A stretch of DNA of 6,169 nt from Candidatus Doudnabacteria bacterium (GTDB lineage Bacteria > Patescibacteriota > Doudnabacteria > UBA920), in contig JAEUSE010000062.1 of assembly GCA_016788805.1 (NCBI GenBank), forward strand, positions 1 through 6,169, written 5' to 3'. Below are positions 1 to 5,608 of the stretch, piece by piece (position 1 is the first letter of the stretch; each line of letters begins with the position of its first letter). Under the pieces are notes generated by a model. That model was given only the letters and a program-made list of their open reading frames with translations. It made no database searches and was not told the origin of the DNA. The translations under genes and the position numbers were made by a program.

Positions 1-1
1 G

Positions 2-661
2 GATGAATATAAAATCGCACGAGCTATTAAAATGGGGCTTGAGCAAGAACATTCTACCGTTGAGGTCGTACATGATGGTCCGTCTGGGCTTGCAGCAGCA
101 CTCGGCGATGATTATGACGCCATTATCCTAGATAGAATGTTACCAGGCGGTATGGATGGCCTAGAGATATGCGAACAACTCCGTGAAAAGAATGTGAAAA
201 CACCCATACTTATGCTTACAGCAAAAGGCCAAATACGCGACCGTGTGAATGGGCTCAATGCCGGTGCCGATGACTATCTCGTGAAGCCGTTTTCTTTTGA
301 GGAATTATTGGCACGGTTGCGGGCACTCACCCGTCGCCCACTTCAGACGAATGGCACAGTACTCCAGGTTGGCGATCTTAGCGTCGACACCATCACCTAC
401 GATGTCCGCCGCAGCAATAAACCCATAAGTCTATCGCAGACAGAGTATGCTTTGCTTGAATATCTATTGCGCAATAAAGACCGTGTATTAAGTAAGTCAA
501 ACATCATCAATCATGTCTGGGATTTCGATGCGGATGTGCTCCCGAACACTGTAGAAGCCTATGTCGGATATTTACGTAACAAAATCGACAAGCCGTTCAA
601 AACAAAGCCGCTCATACATACCGTACGAGGGTTTGGCTACAAACTCAGCGAAAGTATATGA
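2..661 (+). CDS. OmpR-family response regulator (5' truncated by window edge)
   Basis: DNA-binding response regulator of a two-component system; it should be phosphorylated by the downstream kinase and then control transcription. The reading frame is open from base 2 and begins DEYKIARAIK just before the first in-window ATG at 32. DE looks like the acidic pocket that follows the first beta strand of a receiver domain, so the true start lies a few codons before the window and the ATG at 32 is internal. Counting from that ATG, the phospho-acceptor is Asp34 (IILDRMLP), the conserved Thr is Thr63 (LMLTAK) and the conserved Lys is Lys85 (LVKPF). A winged-helix DNA-binding domain fills about residues 110-207 and ends in the typical HTVRGFGYKL. 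The stop codon overlaps the kinase start in an ATGA, which implies translational coupling. The family is certain; the regulon cannot be told from the sequence. Confidence 0.95.
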   Translation, partial: DEYKIARAIKMGLEQEHSTVEVVHDGPSGLAAALGDDYDAIILDRMLPGGMDGLEICEQLREKNVKTPILMLTAKGQIRDRVNGLNAGADDYLVKPFSFEELLARLRALTRRPLQTNGTVLQVGDLSVDTITYDVRRSNKPISLSQTEYALLEYLLRNKDRVLSKSNIINHVWDFDADVLPNTVEAYVGYLRNKIDKPFKTKPLIHTVRGFGYKLSESI

Positions 662-1668
662 AACAATCACTATTTCACTCTGCAACTTTACGGCTAACCG
701 CCTGGTATACAGTCATACTGTTTTTCATCAGCCTGCTCTTTAGTATGGTGGTATACCAGATATCTAGTCATGAGTTGCAGCGTGGGTTTGGCCCACCGCG
801 CCCCAATGAAACAATCGGCTTATACAATACCCGGTTTGGTGATGACGTTTTCCAAACCTGGCGTGAACAGCGAATTGAAGAAGGCCGTTCACGGCTTATC
901 GGCCAGCTCGTAGTCTTTAATTTAGCCGTATTATCGACAGGCGCAGCTGGCAGCTATTTTCTTGCTAGGCGCACGCTGAAACCGGTTGAGGAAGCTCTTG
1001 AGTCACAAACGCGCTTCAGTAGCGACGCCGCACATGAGTTGCGCACGCCGCTGACTATCATGCAGTCAGAGATAGAGGTTGGTCTGCGCAACAAAAAAGC
1101 AACCACCACCGACCATATGGCGTTACTACAAAGCAATCTTGATGAGATTGAGCACATGCGCACATTGACCGATCGGCTTCTGATGCTTGCGAATAATCAC
1201 GAAATTGTACTTGGGCCCACCTCATTAGAATCAGTGGCAATCGAGGCATTTAATCATTATATCGCGCTGGCCCAAACCAAGCACATAACTATCGAAAACA
1301 ACGTAGGTGCTCTTGAGGTTATGGGTAACGAGCATAGCCTTACCGATGCTCTTGGAATCCTTATCGAGAATGCTATCAAATATAGCCCCGAAAAAGCTCG
1401 CGTGAGCGTGAGCGCGGTAGCAAAAGGTCGTCAAGCGCTCTTGCAGGTAAGCGATACCGGACCAGGTATAACACCCGAAGATTTACCTCATATTTTCAAT
1501 CGATTTTACCGTACAGATATTTCGCGCAGCAGCCAAAATACACCCGGCCATGGACTTGGTCTGTCTATAGCCAAGCAGATTATCGATGCACACCATGGCC
1601 GAATCAGCGCCCACAACAACCCCAAAGACAAGGGCGCAACGTTCACCATATCCCTGCCGATTGCCTAA
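658..1668 (+). CDS. Sensor histidine kinase, membrane-bound, HAMP-less
   Basis: Partner kinase of the upstream response regulator; its ATG shares ATGA with the regulator's stop. The protein has 336 residues. A first membrane helix spans about 13-36, a short outside loop about 37-80, and a second helix about 82-104. The second helix runs almost directly (LKPVEEALESQTRF) into the dimerisation domain, so there is no full HAMP linker. The H-box is DAAHELRTPL with phospho-accepting His126. The ATPase domain shows the N-box around Asn238 (LIENAIKYSP), the G1 box DTGPGI at 266-271, an F-box HIFNRFYR at 278-285 and the G2 box GHGLGLSIA at 297-305. All catalytic boxes look intact, so an active kinase is expected. 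The extracytoplasmic loop is only about 45 residues with no recognisable sensor fold; the stimulus is unknown. HAMP-less kinases with this layout are common in Gram-positive-type lineages. Confidence 0.95.
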   Translation: MKQSLFHSATLRLTAWYTVILFFISLLFSMVVYQISSHELQRGFGPPRPNETIGLYNTRFGDDVFQTWREQRIEEGRSRLIGQLVVFNLAVLSTGAAGSYFLARRTLKPVEEALESQTRFSSDAAHELRTPLTIMQSEIEVGLRNKKATTTDHMALLQSNLDEIEHMRTLTDRLLMLANNHEIVLGPTSLESVAIEAFNHYIALAQTKHITIENNVGALEVMGNEHSLTDALGILIENAIKYSPEKARVSVSAVAKGRQALLQVSDTGPGITPEDLPHIFNRFYRTDISRSSQNTPGHGLGLSIAKQIIDAHHGRISAHNNPKDKGATFTISLPIA

Positions 1669-1909
1669 ATTTAGCCGCCGCAAACTCAGTGTTATGGTTC
1701 TGCGCTAGCACCCCACCAACCTTATCGTGAGGTATAGCCACCCCAACACACCAAAACTCATTGCTTCTGACATTTCTACGGTATTAGCTCAGATGGGGGA
1801 GCTGTCCGTTTTAGTAGATTAACTCAAACGTCCATGACATGGCATAGATCCTGAAACAAGTTCATGATGACGGCAAGAAAGTGAATGTGGGGCAGCTAGA
1901 AAGCTATTG
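1669..1909. other. Gene-free gap between convergent genes
   Basis: The gap separates the + strand kinase from the - strand channel gene. No convincing gene was found. Two structures stand out. First, 1783-1802 resembles a tRNA 5' part: GCTC at 1787-1790 and GAGC at 1799-1802 enclose an 8-nt AG/GG loop, as in a D-arm. Second, 1807-1830 forms an imperfect hairpin with nine stem positions, one of them mismatched, and a 6-nt loop. Neither is followed by a clear T-tract, so no standard intrinsic terminator can be called for either gene. An 11-bp palindrome CCATGACATGG lies at 1832-1842. A run of codons from about 1852 on the + strand reads like peptide (QVHDDGKKVNVGQ) but has a stop upstream and no plausible start. 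Confidence 0.5.
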
Positions 1910-2977
1910 CTACGGCTGTTTGTTTTTTGGGCGTGGTTTTGACGGTGCTGTAAGATCCTGGATGATTATAGGCCGCGTGAGTGTATCGACTGCTTGGCGG
2001 TAGCTAATTCTTTGGCGTTTTTTACGCGCATTGCGCACCGCTCGAGCAAGCTGCCGCTCCATATCAATATCGGCATAGCGAGAAACCGGGTCTACGATAA
2101 GCACCGGTTTTTTACTCTTTTCGTCTAGTTTTTTAAACACTTCAAGAGCTGATTTCTCAAGTATCCATTCTCTGCCCGGTGCTGTTTCGCCTACGGCAGT
2201 AATATGCCAAATATGCGCATCACGCTGCGATACATCCACTACCTCGAGCGGTGAAACCAGCAAAGACAGCCCGCCTGGTAAAAGCATGTTTACCCTTCCC
2301 ACCATACGCTCTGCAGCATCGGGGTCTGAAGCGAATATATCAATAGCCGTGCGTCTTACGCCTTTTTTGGCCACTCGTACACCATTCATCGTCTGATTTG
2401 CTACCCACACTACCTCGCCGTTTAAGCTTCGGATGCGCGTAGACCTGAGCGTTATACGCTCAACCACTCCTTGGACATTCGGAAAATCTATGCTTATAAG
2501 ATCGCCCACACCAAACCAGTGCTCAGCCATCATCCCCGCACCAAAAGCGAAATCACGTAGCAGTGGTCCAAGCACACCGCCGATTACCACAGCCATAAGC
2601 GCGCTGGCGCCAATCAGCGCATTGGCCTGCCCACCCTCATGCGTCAAAATCCACCAAATATAGAGTGCGAAGATAAGCAGGCCCATACGCAAAATTGCCA
2701 CCGAGAGAATGATCCAGGTTTCAATGCGCCTCATACGATTTACGGTTACAAGGTTTCTACTGGCATCGGCACGACGCGCGGCTAGCCCCGCTACTTTCCT
2801 AAGTAGCCATGCAAGTAGCCAGCCCGCAACCGCACCCGCCACTAAACAAACAGCAAGTATTGCCAAGGAATGCGTGTTGAAGAGATTATCGCGGATCTGC
2901 TCTAGCGCACTTTTCGTTTTAGCAAGATCAATTGTTGTTTGAGCATAAAACATAGGTATGCTTATATGGTAGCGCAT
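1910..2977 (-). CDS. MscS-family mechanosensitive ion channel
   Basis: Small-conductance mechanosensitive channel, which normally releases solutes when membrane tension rises after osmotic downshock. The 355-residue protein has membrane helices at about 37-60 and 86-111. A Gly/Ala-rich pore helix at about 118-150 is followed by the MscS signature VLGPLLRDFAFGAG and then FGVGDLISI, entering the beta domain (VQGVVERITLRSTRIR, about 168-183, and WVANQTMNG). A mixed cytoplasmic domain follows and the last 40 residues are basic. The length is slightly above the E. coli MscS type (about 286 residues), mainly through the N-terminal and basic C-terminal extensions. The start is uncertain: neither ATG at 2977 nor ATG at 2953 (MFYAQTTIDL) has a Shine-Dalgarno site. 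A TATAAG box 7 nt before 2953 would put transcription start on that ATG, giving a leaderless 347-residue product. The gene stands alone, divergent from the tRNA. Confidence 0.92.
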   Translation of the reverse strand: MRYHISIPMFYAQTTIDLAKTKSALEQIRDNLFNTHSLAILAVCLVAGAVAGWLLAWLLRKVAGLAARRADASRNLVTVNRMRRIETWIILSVAILRMGLLIFALYIWWILTHEGGQANALIGASALMAVVIGGVLGPLLRDFAFGAGMMAEHWFGVGDLISIDFPNVQGVVERITLRSTRIRSLNGEVVWVANQTMNGVRVAKKGVRRTAIDIFASDPDAAERMVGRVNMLLPGGLSLLVSPLEVVDVSQRDAHIWHITAVGETAPGREWILEKSALEVFKKLDEKSKKPVLIVDPVSRYADIDMERQLARAVRNARKKRQRISYRQAVDTLTRPIIIQDLTAPSKPRPKNKQP

Positions 2978-3043
2978 TCTTGACTGGTAAAAAACACTTT
3001 TAAGCTAATGTGGCCTATATTACCCAAACCGAGAGACAAATCA

Positions 3044-3052
3044 TGGTATACT
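3044..3052 (+). promoter_or_regulatory. Extended -10 promoter of tRNA-Arg
   Basis: TGGTATACT matches an extended -10 element (TGn followed by TATACT at 3047-3052). The predicted transcription start is near 3059, some 7 nt before the mature tRNA 5' end. No good -35 hexamer is found 16-18 bp upstream, which is common for extended -10 promoters. The divergent channel gene starts at or shortly before 2977, so both promoters must lie in this gap of under 100 bp. Confidence 0.6.
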
Positions 3053-3065
3053 ACGCTTGCAATAT

Positions 3066-3142
3066 GCGCCCGTAGCTCAGTGGATTAGAGTGTTTGGCTT
3101 CGAACCAAAAGGTCGCAAGTTCGAATCTTGCCGGGCGTACCA
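3066..3142 (+). tRNA. tRNA-Arg (anticodon TCG)
   Basis: Complete cloverleaf with encoded CCA. The acceptor stem is 3066-3072 with 3132-3138 (first pair G-U). The D-arm is GCTC 3075-3078 with GAGT 3088-3091 (one G-U). The anticodon stem is 3093-3097 with 3105-3109, with loop CTTCGAA and anticodon TCG at 3100-3102. The variable loop is 5 nt (3110-3114). The T-arm is GCAAG/CTTGC around TTCGAAT (3120-3126). The discriminator A is 3139 and CCA is 3140-3142. It should read CGA and, by wobble or modification, other CGN arginine codons. The 3' end from the first T-loop base to CCA is duplicated exactly at 3231-3254, and a diverged inverted copy of the 3' half lies at 3177-3206, marking this tRNA as a likely recombination target. 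Confidence 0.96.
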
Positions 3143-3184
3143 TGTTAAATGCTCACCGAAAGGTGGGCGTTTTACATGGTCCCC
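3137..3184 (+). repeat. Direct repeat copy A (tRNA end plus hairpin)
   Basis: 3137-3167 matches 5609-5639 over 31 bp with one mismatch (A3142 against G5614). It includes GTACC of the tRNA end and the complete GAAA hairpin up to GGTGGG. After a 5-nt length difference both copies resume with GGTCCCC (3178-3184 and 5645-5651). This copy follows the intact tRNA. Confidence 0.85.
3151..3173 (+). terminator. GAAA-loop hairpin, probable tRNA terminator
   Basis: GCTCACC (3151-3157) pairs with GGTGGGC (3162-3168) through a GAAA tetraloop, with one G-U pair; GTTTTA follows. The stem begins 9 nt after the tRNA CCA, a usual place for an intrinsic terminator, although the T-run is only four long. Pairing extends outwards: CATGT...ACATG around the stem gives about 17 positions with few mismatches. 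The left flank reads TTAAAT and the right GTTTTA, so the hairpin could end transcription from both sides. A second copy of the hairpin without the T-run lies at 5623-5640. Confidence 0.6.
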
Positions 3185-3230
3185 TGCGAGAGTCGGACTT
3201 GCGACCTGGTAGCTTTAGCTGCCAGCAGCC
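3177..3230 (-). pseudogene. Inverted tRNA 3'-half remnant
   Basis: Read on the - strand, this ends in GGTC, then a T-arm GCAAG-TCCGACT-CTCGC, then AGGGGACCA, which looks like the 3' half of a tRNA with CCA. It is degenerate: the T-stem has one A-C mismatch, the T-loop has TCCGA in place of TTCGA, and the acceptor strand is 2 nt short. Further 5' (3207-3225) TGGCAGC and GCTACCA flank TAAA like a collapsed anticodon arm, and no acceptor 5' strand or D-arm is found. The 3162-3206 segment aligns in reverse to tRNA-Arg 3111-3157 with 37 matches in 45 aligned positions and a 2-nt gap. It could be a decayed convergent tRNA or an inverted duplication of the tRNA-Arg end. Confidence 0.6.
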
Positions 3231-3418
3231 TTCGAATCTTGCCGGGCGTACCATTGCCCAGCTTTTGATAATGCAACGTCCGTTTCAAGCAGTCGCTGCA
3301 GACCAAACTGCATATTTTTACCGTCTAGTACACCGCTTCCTAAATACCTATACGCGCCAGTGCCAGATTCTGAGTTAAAAATTTTTTCAGACGAGGAAGT
3401 GTATAGGGTATACACCAA
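3215..3418 (-). pseudogene. Gene remnant, peptide arm A of the inverted repeat
   Basis: A 67-codon open frame whose only start is TTG and which has no Shine-Dalgarno site. Its N-terminal part reads VYTLYTSSSEKIF and, after a short gap, YRYLGSGVLDGKNMQFGL; it then runs into the tRNA-end copy and stops, so the last 15 or so residues are antisense of a tRNA fragment rather than native protein. I do not recognise the family. What supports past coding is arm B on the opposite strand at 3399-3494, which encodes a related peptide in the same register with amino-acid similarity (YT.S...K.F, Y.GSGV). It is likely a broken piece of a larger gene; an expressed small protein is possible but not supported. 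Confidence 0.35.
3231..3254 (+). repeat. Exact 24-bp copy of the tRNA-Arg 3' end (att-like)
   Basis: This is identical to 3120-3143, covering the T-loop, the T-stem 3' strand, the acceptor 3' strand, the discriminator, CCA and one more T. Identity stops on both sides: upstream C here against G there, downstream T here against G there. Copy spacing is 111 bp. T-loop-to-CCA identity blocks are the usual footprint of tyrosine-recombinase integration into tRNA genes. The interval is too short to be a functional element and contains no integrase, so it would be a remnant or a product of deletion. Confidence 0.75.
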
Positions 3419-3485
3419 GTCGGCTGGAAAGAATTTTAAGCCGGAAGATGATGGTGAGGTGTGTGGGTATTTTGGAAGCGGTGTA
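3329..3485. repeat. Palindrome-centred inverted repeat, about 157 bp
   Basis: The centre is the 17-bp GTGTATAGGGTATACAC at 3399-3415, with 7-bp perfect arms around GGG. Outside it, 3416-3485 aligns without a gap to the reverse complement of 3329-3398, with 48 of 70 positions identical. Conservation is uneven: the outermost 20 bp (3466-3485 and 3329-3348) differ at a single base, GGTATTTTGGAAGCGGTGTA against the same with A at the eighth position, while the middle is diverged. Indel-free register over 70 bp suggests constraint on reading frame. Confidence 0.8.
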
Positions 3486-3494
3486 GTAACGTGA
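3366..3494 (+). pseudogene. Gene remnant, peptide arm B of the inverted repeat
   Basis: An open + strand frame with no good start and a TGA stop at 3492-3494. From the central palindrome it reads VYRVYTKSAGKNFKP, then acidic residues, then CGYFGSGVVT. This parallels arm A on the other strand (VYTLYTSSSEKIF ... RYLGSGVLDG). Arm B stops just after GSGV, while arm A continues for about 30 more plausible residues. The two look like diverged copies of one coding sequence joined head to head. The family is not recognised. Confidence 0.35.
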
Positions 3495-3616
3495 ATTCCG
3501 TTAGTAGTGTTGTGCTCGAAAATATGAGGTTGATTAGGCGGCGCTTTGCTCTACTTTTCGTACCTTCAGTTCAACTAGCACTAAGACAATGTCTACAGCT
3601 GGGGTTACAGAGAAGT
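3495..3616. other. Short gap downstream of the anti-sigma gene
   Basis: There is no gene and no clear intrinsic terminator for the - strand sigma operon. The + strand frame crossing it overlaps the end of the anti-sigma gene and looks like a shadow. Confidence 0.4.
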
Positions 3617-4900
3617 TTAATACCTTTGCATGACATAAATGTGCTGGTTATCGAAATGCCTATTGTCTAGGTCGTTGAGAGATCCGACTACACTCACAAC
3701 CAGATTATCTCCGACGCTTAAGGGTTTATGGTTCTTGTTAAAGGACTGCTGATTACTAAGGCTATAGTCAAGCGTCCAAAGTGTGCCAGATGAACTTTTA
3801 ATGACAATCGAGGAGTTGGTTATGTTGGTAATTTTCCCATGCGTATTACGAATGATGAGGTCTTTCGCAGCACGAGATGAATCAAGCACCGCCTCGCCAA
3901 AAGGTATAACGTCCGGGTTATTGTAAGGCTGGTTAGGTGACTTGGTGAATACATATAGACTTTCACCGTTGGTTGAACCTTGCTTGTCTACATCACACAA
4001 ATCGGCACCATTGTTTAGGCAGATATTTGTAGCACCGCCCCAAGAAGGTTCAAAGATTGTTGTAGCCTCGTCACTTTCGCCTTTAGCTCCTTGGGCTGCT
4101 TCCTGAATACTGGCTATGTCATGTGTCAGCCCGAATACAAAGTACTGTGTAATTGAAGTTGGTTTGCTGGATGATCCAATACGGTGCTCCAGGTACGCGT
4201 CTTGATACACTATTACCACGCTGCCTGAAGTTAAAGCACTTGAGTCAATAATTTCGCCTTGTTTATATGAATTCAATCGCTCCTTGGGGAGTTCTATATA
4301 TTCATCAACTTGCTTACTAGGCTCTACTTTGTCACCAACTATATACTGTTTGTGAATTCTTACCGTTTGAGCATTTACACTTTCGATGGTACCTACCCAA
4401 GGGTATACATATTTCGTATTGTATGGGTCACTAACATACTCAATTCCGTCTTTAGGAATTTGAAAGGCATTACTAGCCCGAAAGTGCAAATCTGCTACAG
4501 TGTTTAGCTCTGCGTATGCCGTAATTGCTGCGTCGCTATAGCTGTGTTTTGAACCATACTGAAATGTATGTCCTTCATATTCTACTTCTACTGTTTTGCC
4601 ACTATTTATGAGTTTGCGTATTAAGGCTACTGGGTTAGTGCCGGAAGCGTAGGCATAGCCAGTAAATGACAACGATAGAGCCATAAGAACTGCAATACCG
4701 GCCGCCAATGCTCGATGTACTTTAACGAACCTCATGAATAACTTCTCCTTCTGGTTTACCTCTCTGTTACGAAGAACTTCGCCAAAAGTTTCACTAGTTT
4801 TTGCTCGCTTAACAGCGTTTATAGTACGTGTAACAAATTCTTTATTTCCACGACCAAGTGGTTGGGAGTCGATTATTCGAGTTTCTATAGTATCTTTCAT
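3617..4900 (-). CDS. Putative membrane-anchored anti-sigma factor, type II topology
   Basis: Follows the ECF sigma gene with an ATGA overlap (ATG 4900-4898, sigma stop 4899-4897). The start at 4900 (MKDTIETRII) is preferred over ATG 4942 because AAAGGAG lies 8 nt upstream. The protein has 427 residues: a polar cytoplasmic N-terminus of about 60 residues, one membrane helix at about 62-84 (ALAAGIAVLMALSLSFTGYA), then about 340 outside residues. Two beta-rich stretches look alike in pattern, about 168-233 (WVGTIESVNAQTVRI ... GSVVIVYQDAYLE) and 352-425 (HGKITNITNSSIVIK ... GDNLVVSVVGSL), resembling DUF5666/OB-like modules. The only cysteines, 294 and 302, are predicted outside and could form a disulfide. 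The cytoplasmic part has no zinc anti-sigma motif (HxxxCxxC). The anti-sigma role is inferred from operon position and topology; a sigma-regulated envelope protein is the alternative. Confidence 0.75.
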   Translation of the reverse strand: MKDTIETRIIDSQPLGRGNKEFVTRTINAVKRAKTSETFGEVLRNREVNQKEKLFMRFVKVHRALAAGIAVLMALSLSFTGYAYASGTNPVALIRKLINSGKTVEVEYEGHTFQYGSKHSYSDAAITAYAELNTVADLHFRASNAFQIPKDGIEYVSDPYNTKYVYPWVGTIESVNAQTVRIHKQYIVGDKVEPSKQVDEYIELPKERLNSYKQGEIIDSSALTSGSVVIVYQDAYLEHRIGSSSKPTSITQYFVFGLTHDIASIQEAAQGAKGESDEATTIFEPSWGGATNICLNNGADLCDVDKQGSTNGESLYVFTKSPNQPYNNPDVIPFGEAVLDSSRAAKDLIIRNTHGKITNITNSSIVIKSSSGTLWTLDYSLSNQQSFNKNHKPLSVGDNLVVSVVGSLNDLDNRHFDNQHIYVMQRY

Positions 4901-5415
4901 GAGATCTTCTCCTTTAATTGGAGTTTCGCTCTTCGGATCCAAGTTCTAGTGGTGTTTAGGGGTACGCCTTCTGCCTCGGCTATTTCTTGATAGCTCTTAC
5001 CATCCCAATAATATGCCTCAATTACTCGACGATATTCTGGGGGGACTAGGTTTTCTACAGCTCTCCTCATTTCTTCTCGTTCCTCATCTTCTATGAAGGT
5101 CGGCATTGTGGCTTCGGCTAGAGTTTCAAAGTCTTCTACGGACATGGTGCGTTTGTTTTTTCTCAGGTGATCTAGTGCTAGGTTAGTAGCTATTTTGTAA
5201 AGCCATGTAGAAAAACGTGATTTGCTTGAATTGTATGATTTTAACCGTAAATATGCCTTCACAAAGGCTTCTTGAGCTATGTCTTCAGCATCGTTACGGT
5301 CTTTAACAATTCGTTCACAATGGATAATAAGACCAACGTGATACCGTTCAACGAGTTCTGCGTATCGGTCGGAACCAGCAATTATCTCTTCAATAATTTG
5401 AGCTTCATTTTCCAT
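4897..5415 (-). CDS. ECF-type (sigma-70 family) RNA polymerase sigma factor
   Basis: Extracytoplasmic-function sigma factor that directs RNA polymerase to a small regulon, usually held by the product of the next gene. It has 172 residues, normal for a two-domain ECF sigma. Region 2 covers about 18-88, with DAEDIAQEAFVKAY (42-55) and FSTWLYKIATNLALDHLRK (68-86), the part that binds core polymerase and the -10 element. Region 4 covers about 115-170, with the helix-turn-helix SYQEIAEAEGVPLNTTRTWI (141-160) for -35 contact. There is no C-terminal extension. The start ATG at 5415 has no Shine-Dalgarno site, but an ECF-like promoter sits immediately upstream, suggesting a nearly leaderless transcript and self-activation. 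Its stop overlaps the anti-sigma start, so the two are likely made in a fixed ratio. Confidence 0.95.
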   Translation of the reverse strand: MENEAQIIEEIIAGSDRYAELVERYHVGLIIHCERIVKDRNDAEDIAQEAFVKAYLRLKSYNSSKSRFSTWLYKIATNLALDHLRKNKRTMSVEDFETLAEATMPTFIEDEEREEMRRAVENLVPPEYRRVIEAYYWDGKSYQEIAEAEGVPLNTTRTWIRRAKLQLKEKIS

Positions 5416-5423
5416 ATCTACTA

Positions 5424-5448
5424 TACGTATTAAACACTAAAAAGTTTC
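5424..5448 (-). promoter_or_regulatory. Candidate ECF promoter of the sigma operon
   Basis: On the - strand GAAAC (5448-5444) and CGTA (5427-5424) are separated by exactly 16 bp. This is close to the common ECF bipartite promoter (GGAAC/GAAC, about 16-17 bp, CGT). There is no TTGACA-like -35 at a useful distance from the nearby TATAGT. Transcription would start about at the sigma ATG. The motif is short, so this is a candidate only. Confidence 0.45.
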
Positions 5449-5608
5449 GCAGAGTTAATACGAAGTTCGTAGTTTTTTATTTGCTCTAAGTTGATGACAA
5501 TCCCAGTTCTGGCAATCCGTTGCCCAGATACTGTTGAGCAATACGTAATTCCCTAGAAATTTGTATACTAGCTTGGTGATACTCTGCTCGTAATATATCG
5601 GGTAGGTG

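Noticed and set aside
1852..1990. Short + strand coding remnant (QVHDDGKKVNVGQ)
   Set aside because: An in-frame stop lies just upstream, there is no start codon or ribosome site, and the frame runs antisense into the channel gene.
3094..3378. 94-codon + strand frame crossing the tRNA and the repeats
   Set aside because: It begins inside the tRNA anticodon arm, and its repeated peptide (SNLAGRT twice) is just the translated tRNA 3' end and its copy. No ribosome site.
3329..3485. Template/variable repeat pair of a diversity-generating retroelement
   Set aside because: The arms are inverted, substitutions involve all bases rather than template adenines, and no reverse transcriptase gene is present.
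3461..3670. 69-codon + strand frame
   Set aside because: It overlaps the end of the anti-sigma gene antisense, has no ribosome site and no recognisable motif.
4901..4942. Anti-sigma start at ATG 4942
   Set aside because: The ATG at 4900 has AAAGGAG at ideal spacing and the ATGA overlap with the sigma stop; the longer start has neither.
5486..5600. Homology between the 5486-5683 frame and the tail of peptide arm A
   Set aside because: They share an 8-base TTGCCCAG and a loose IAQQYLGNG/VALSKAGQW similarity, too weak to separate from chance.
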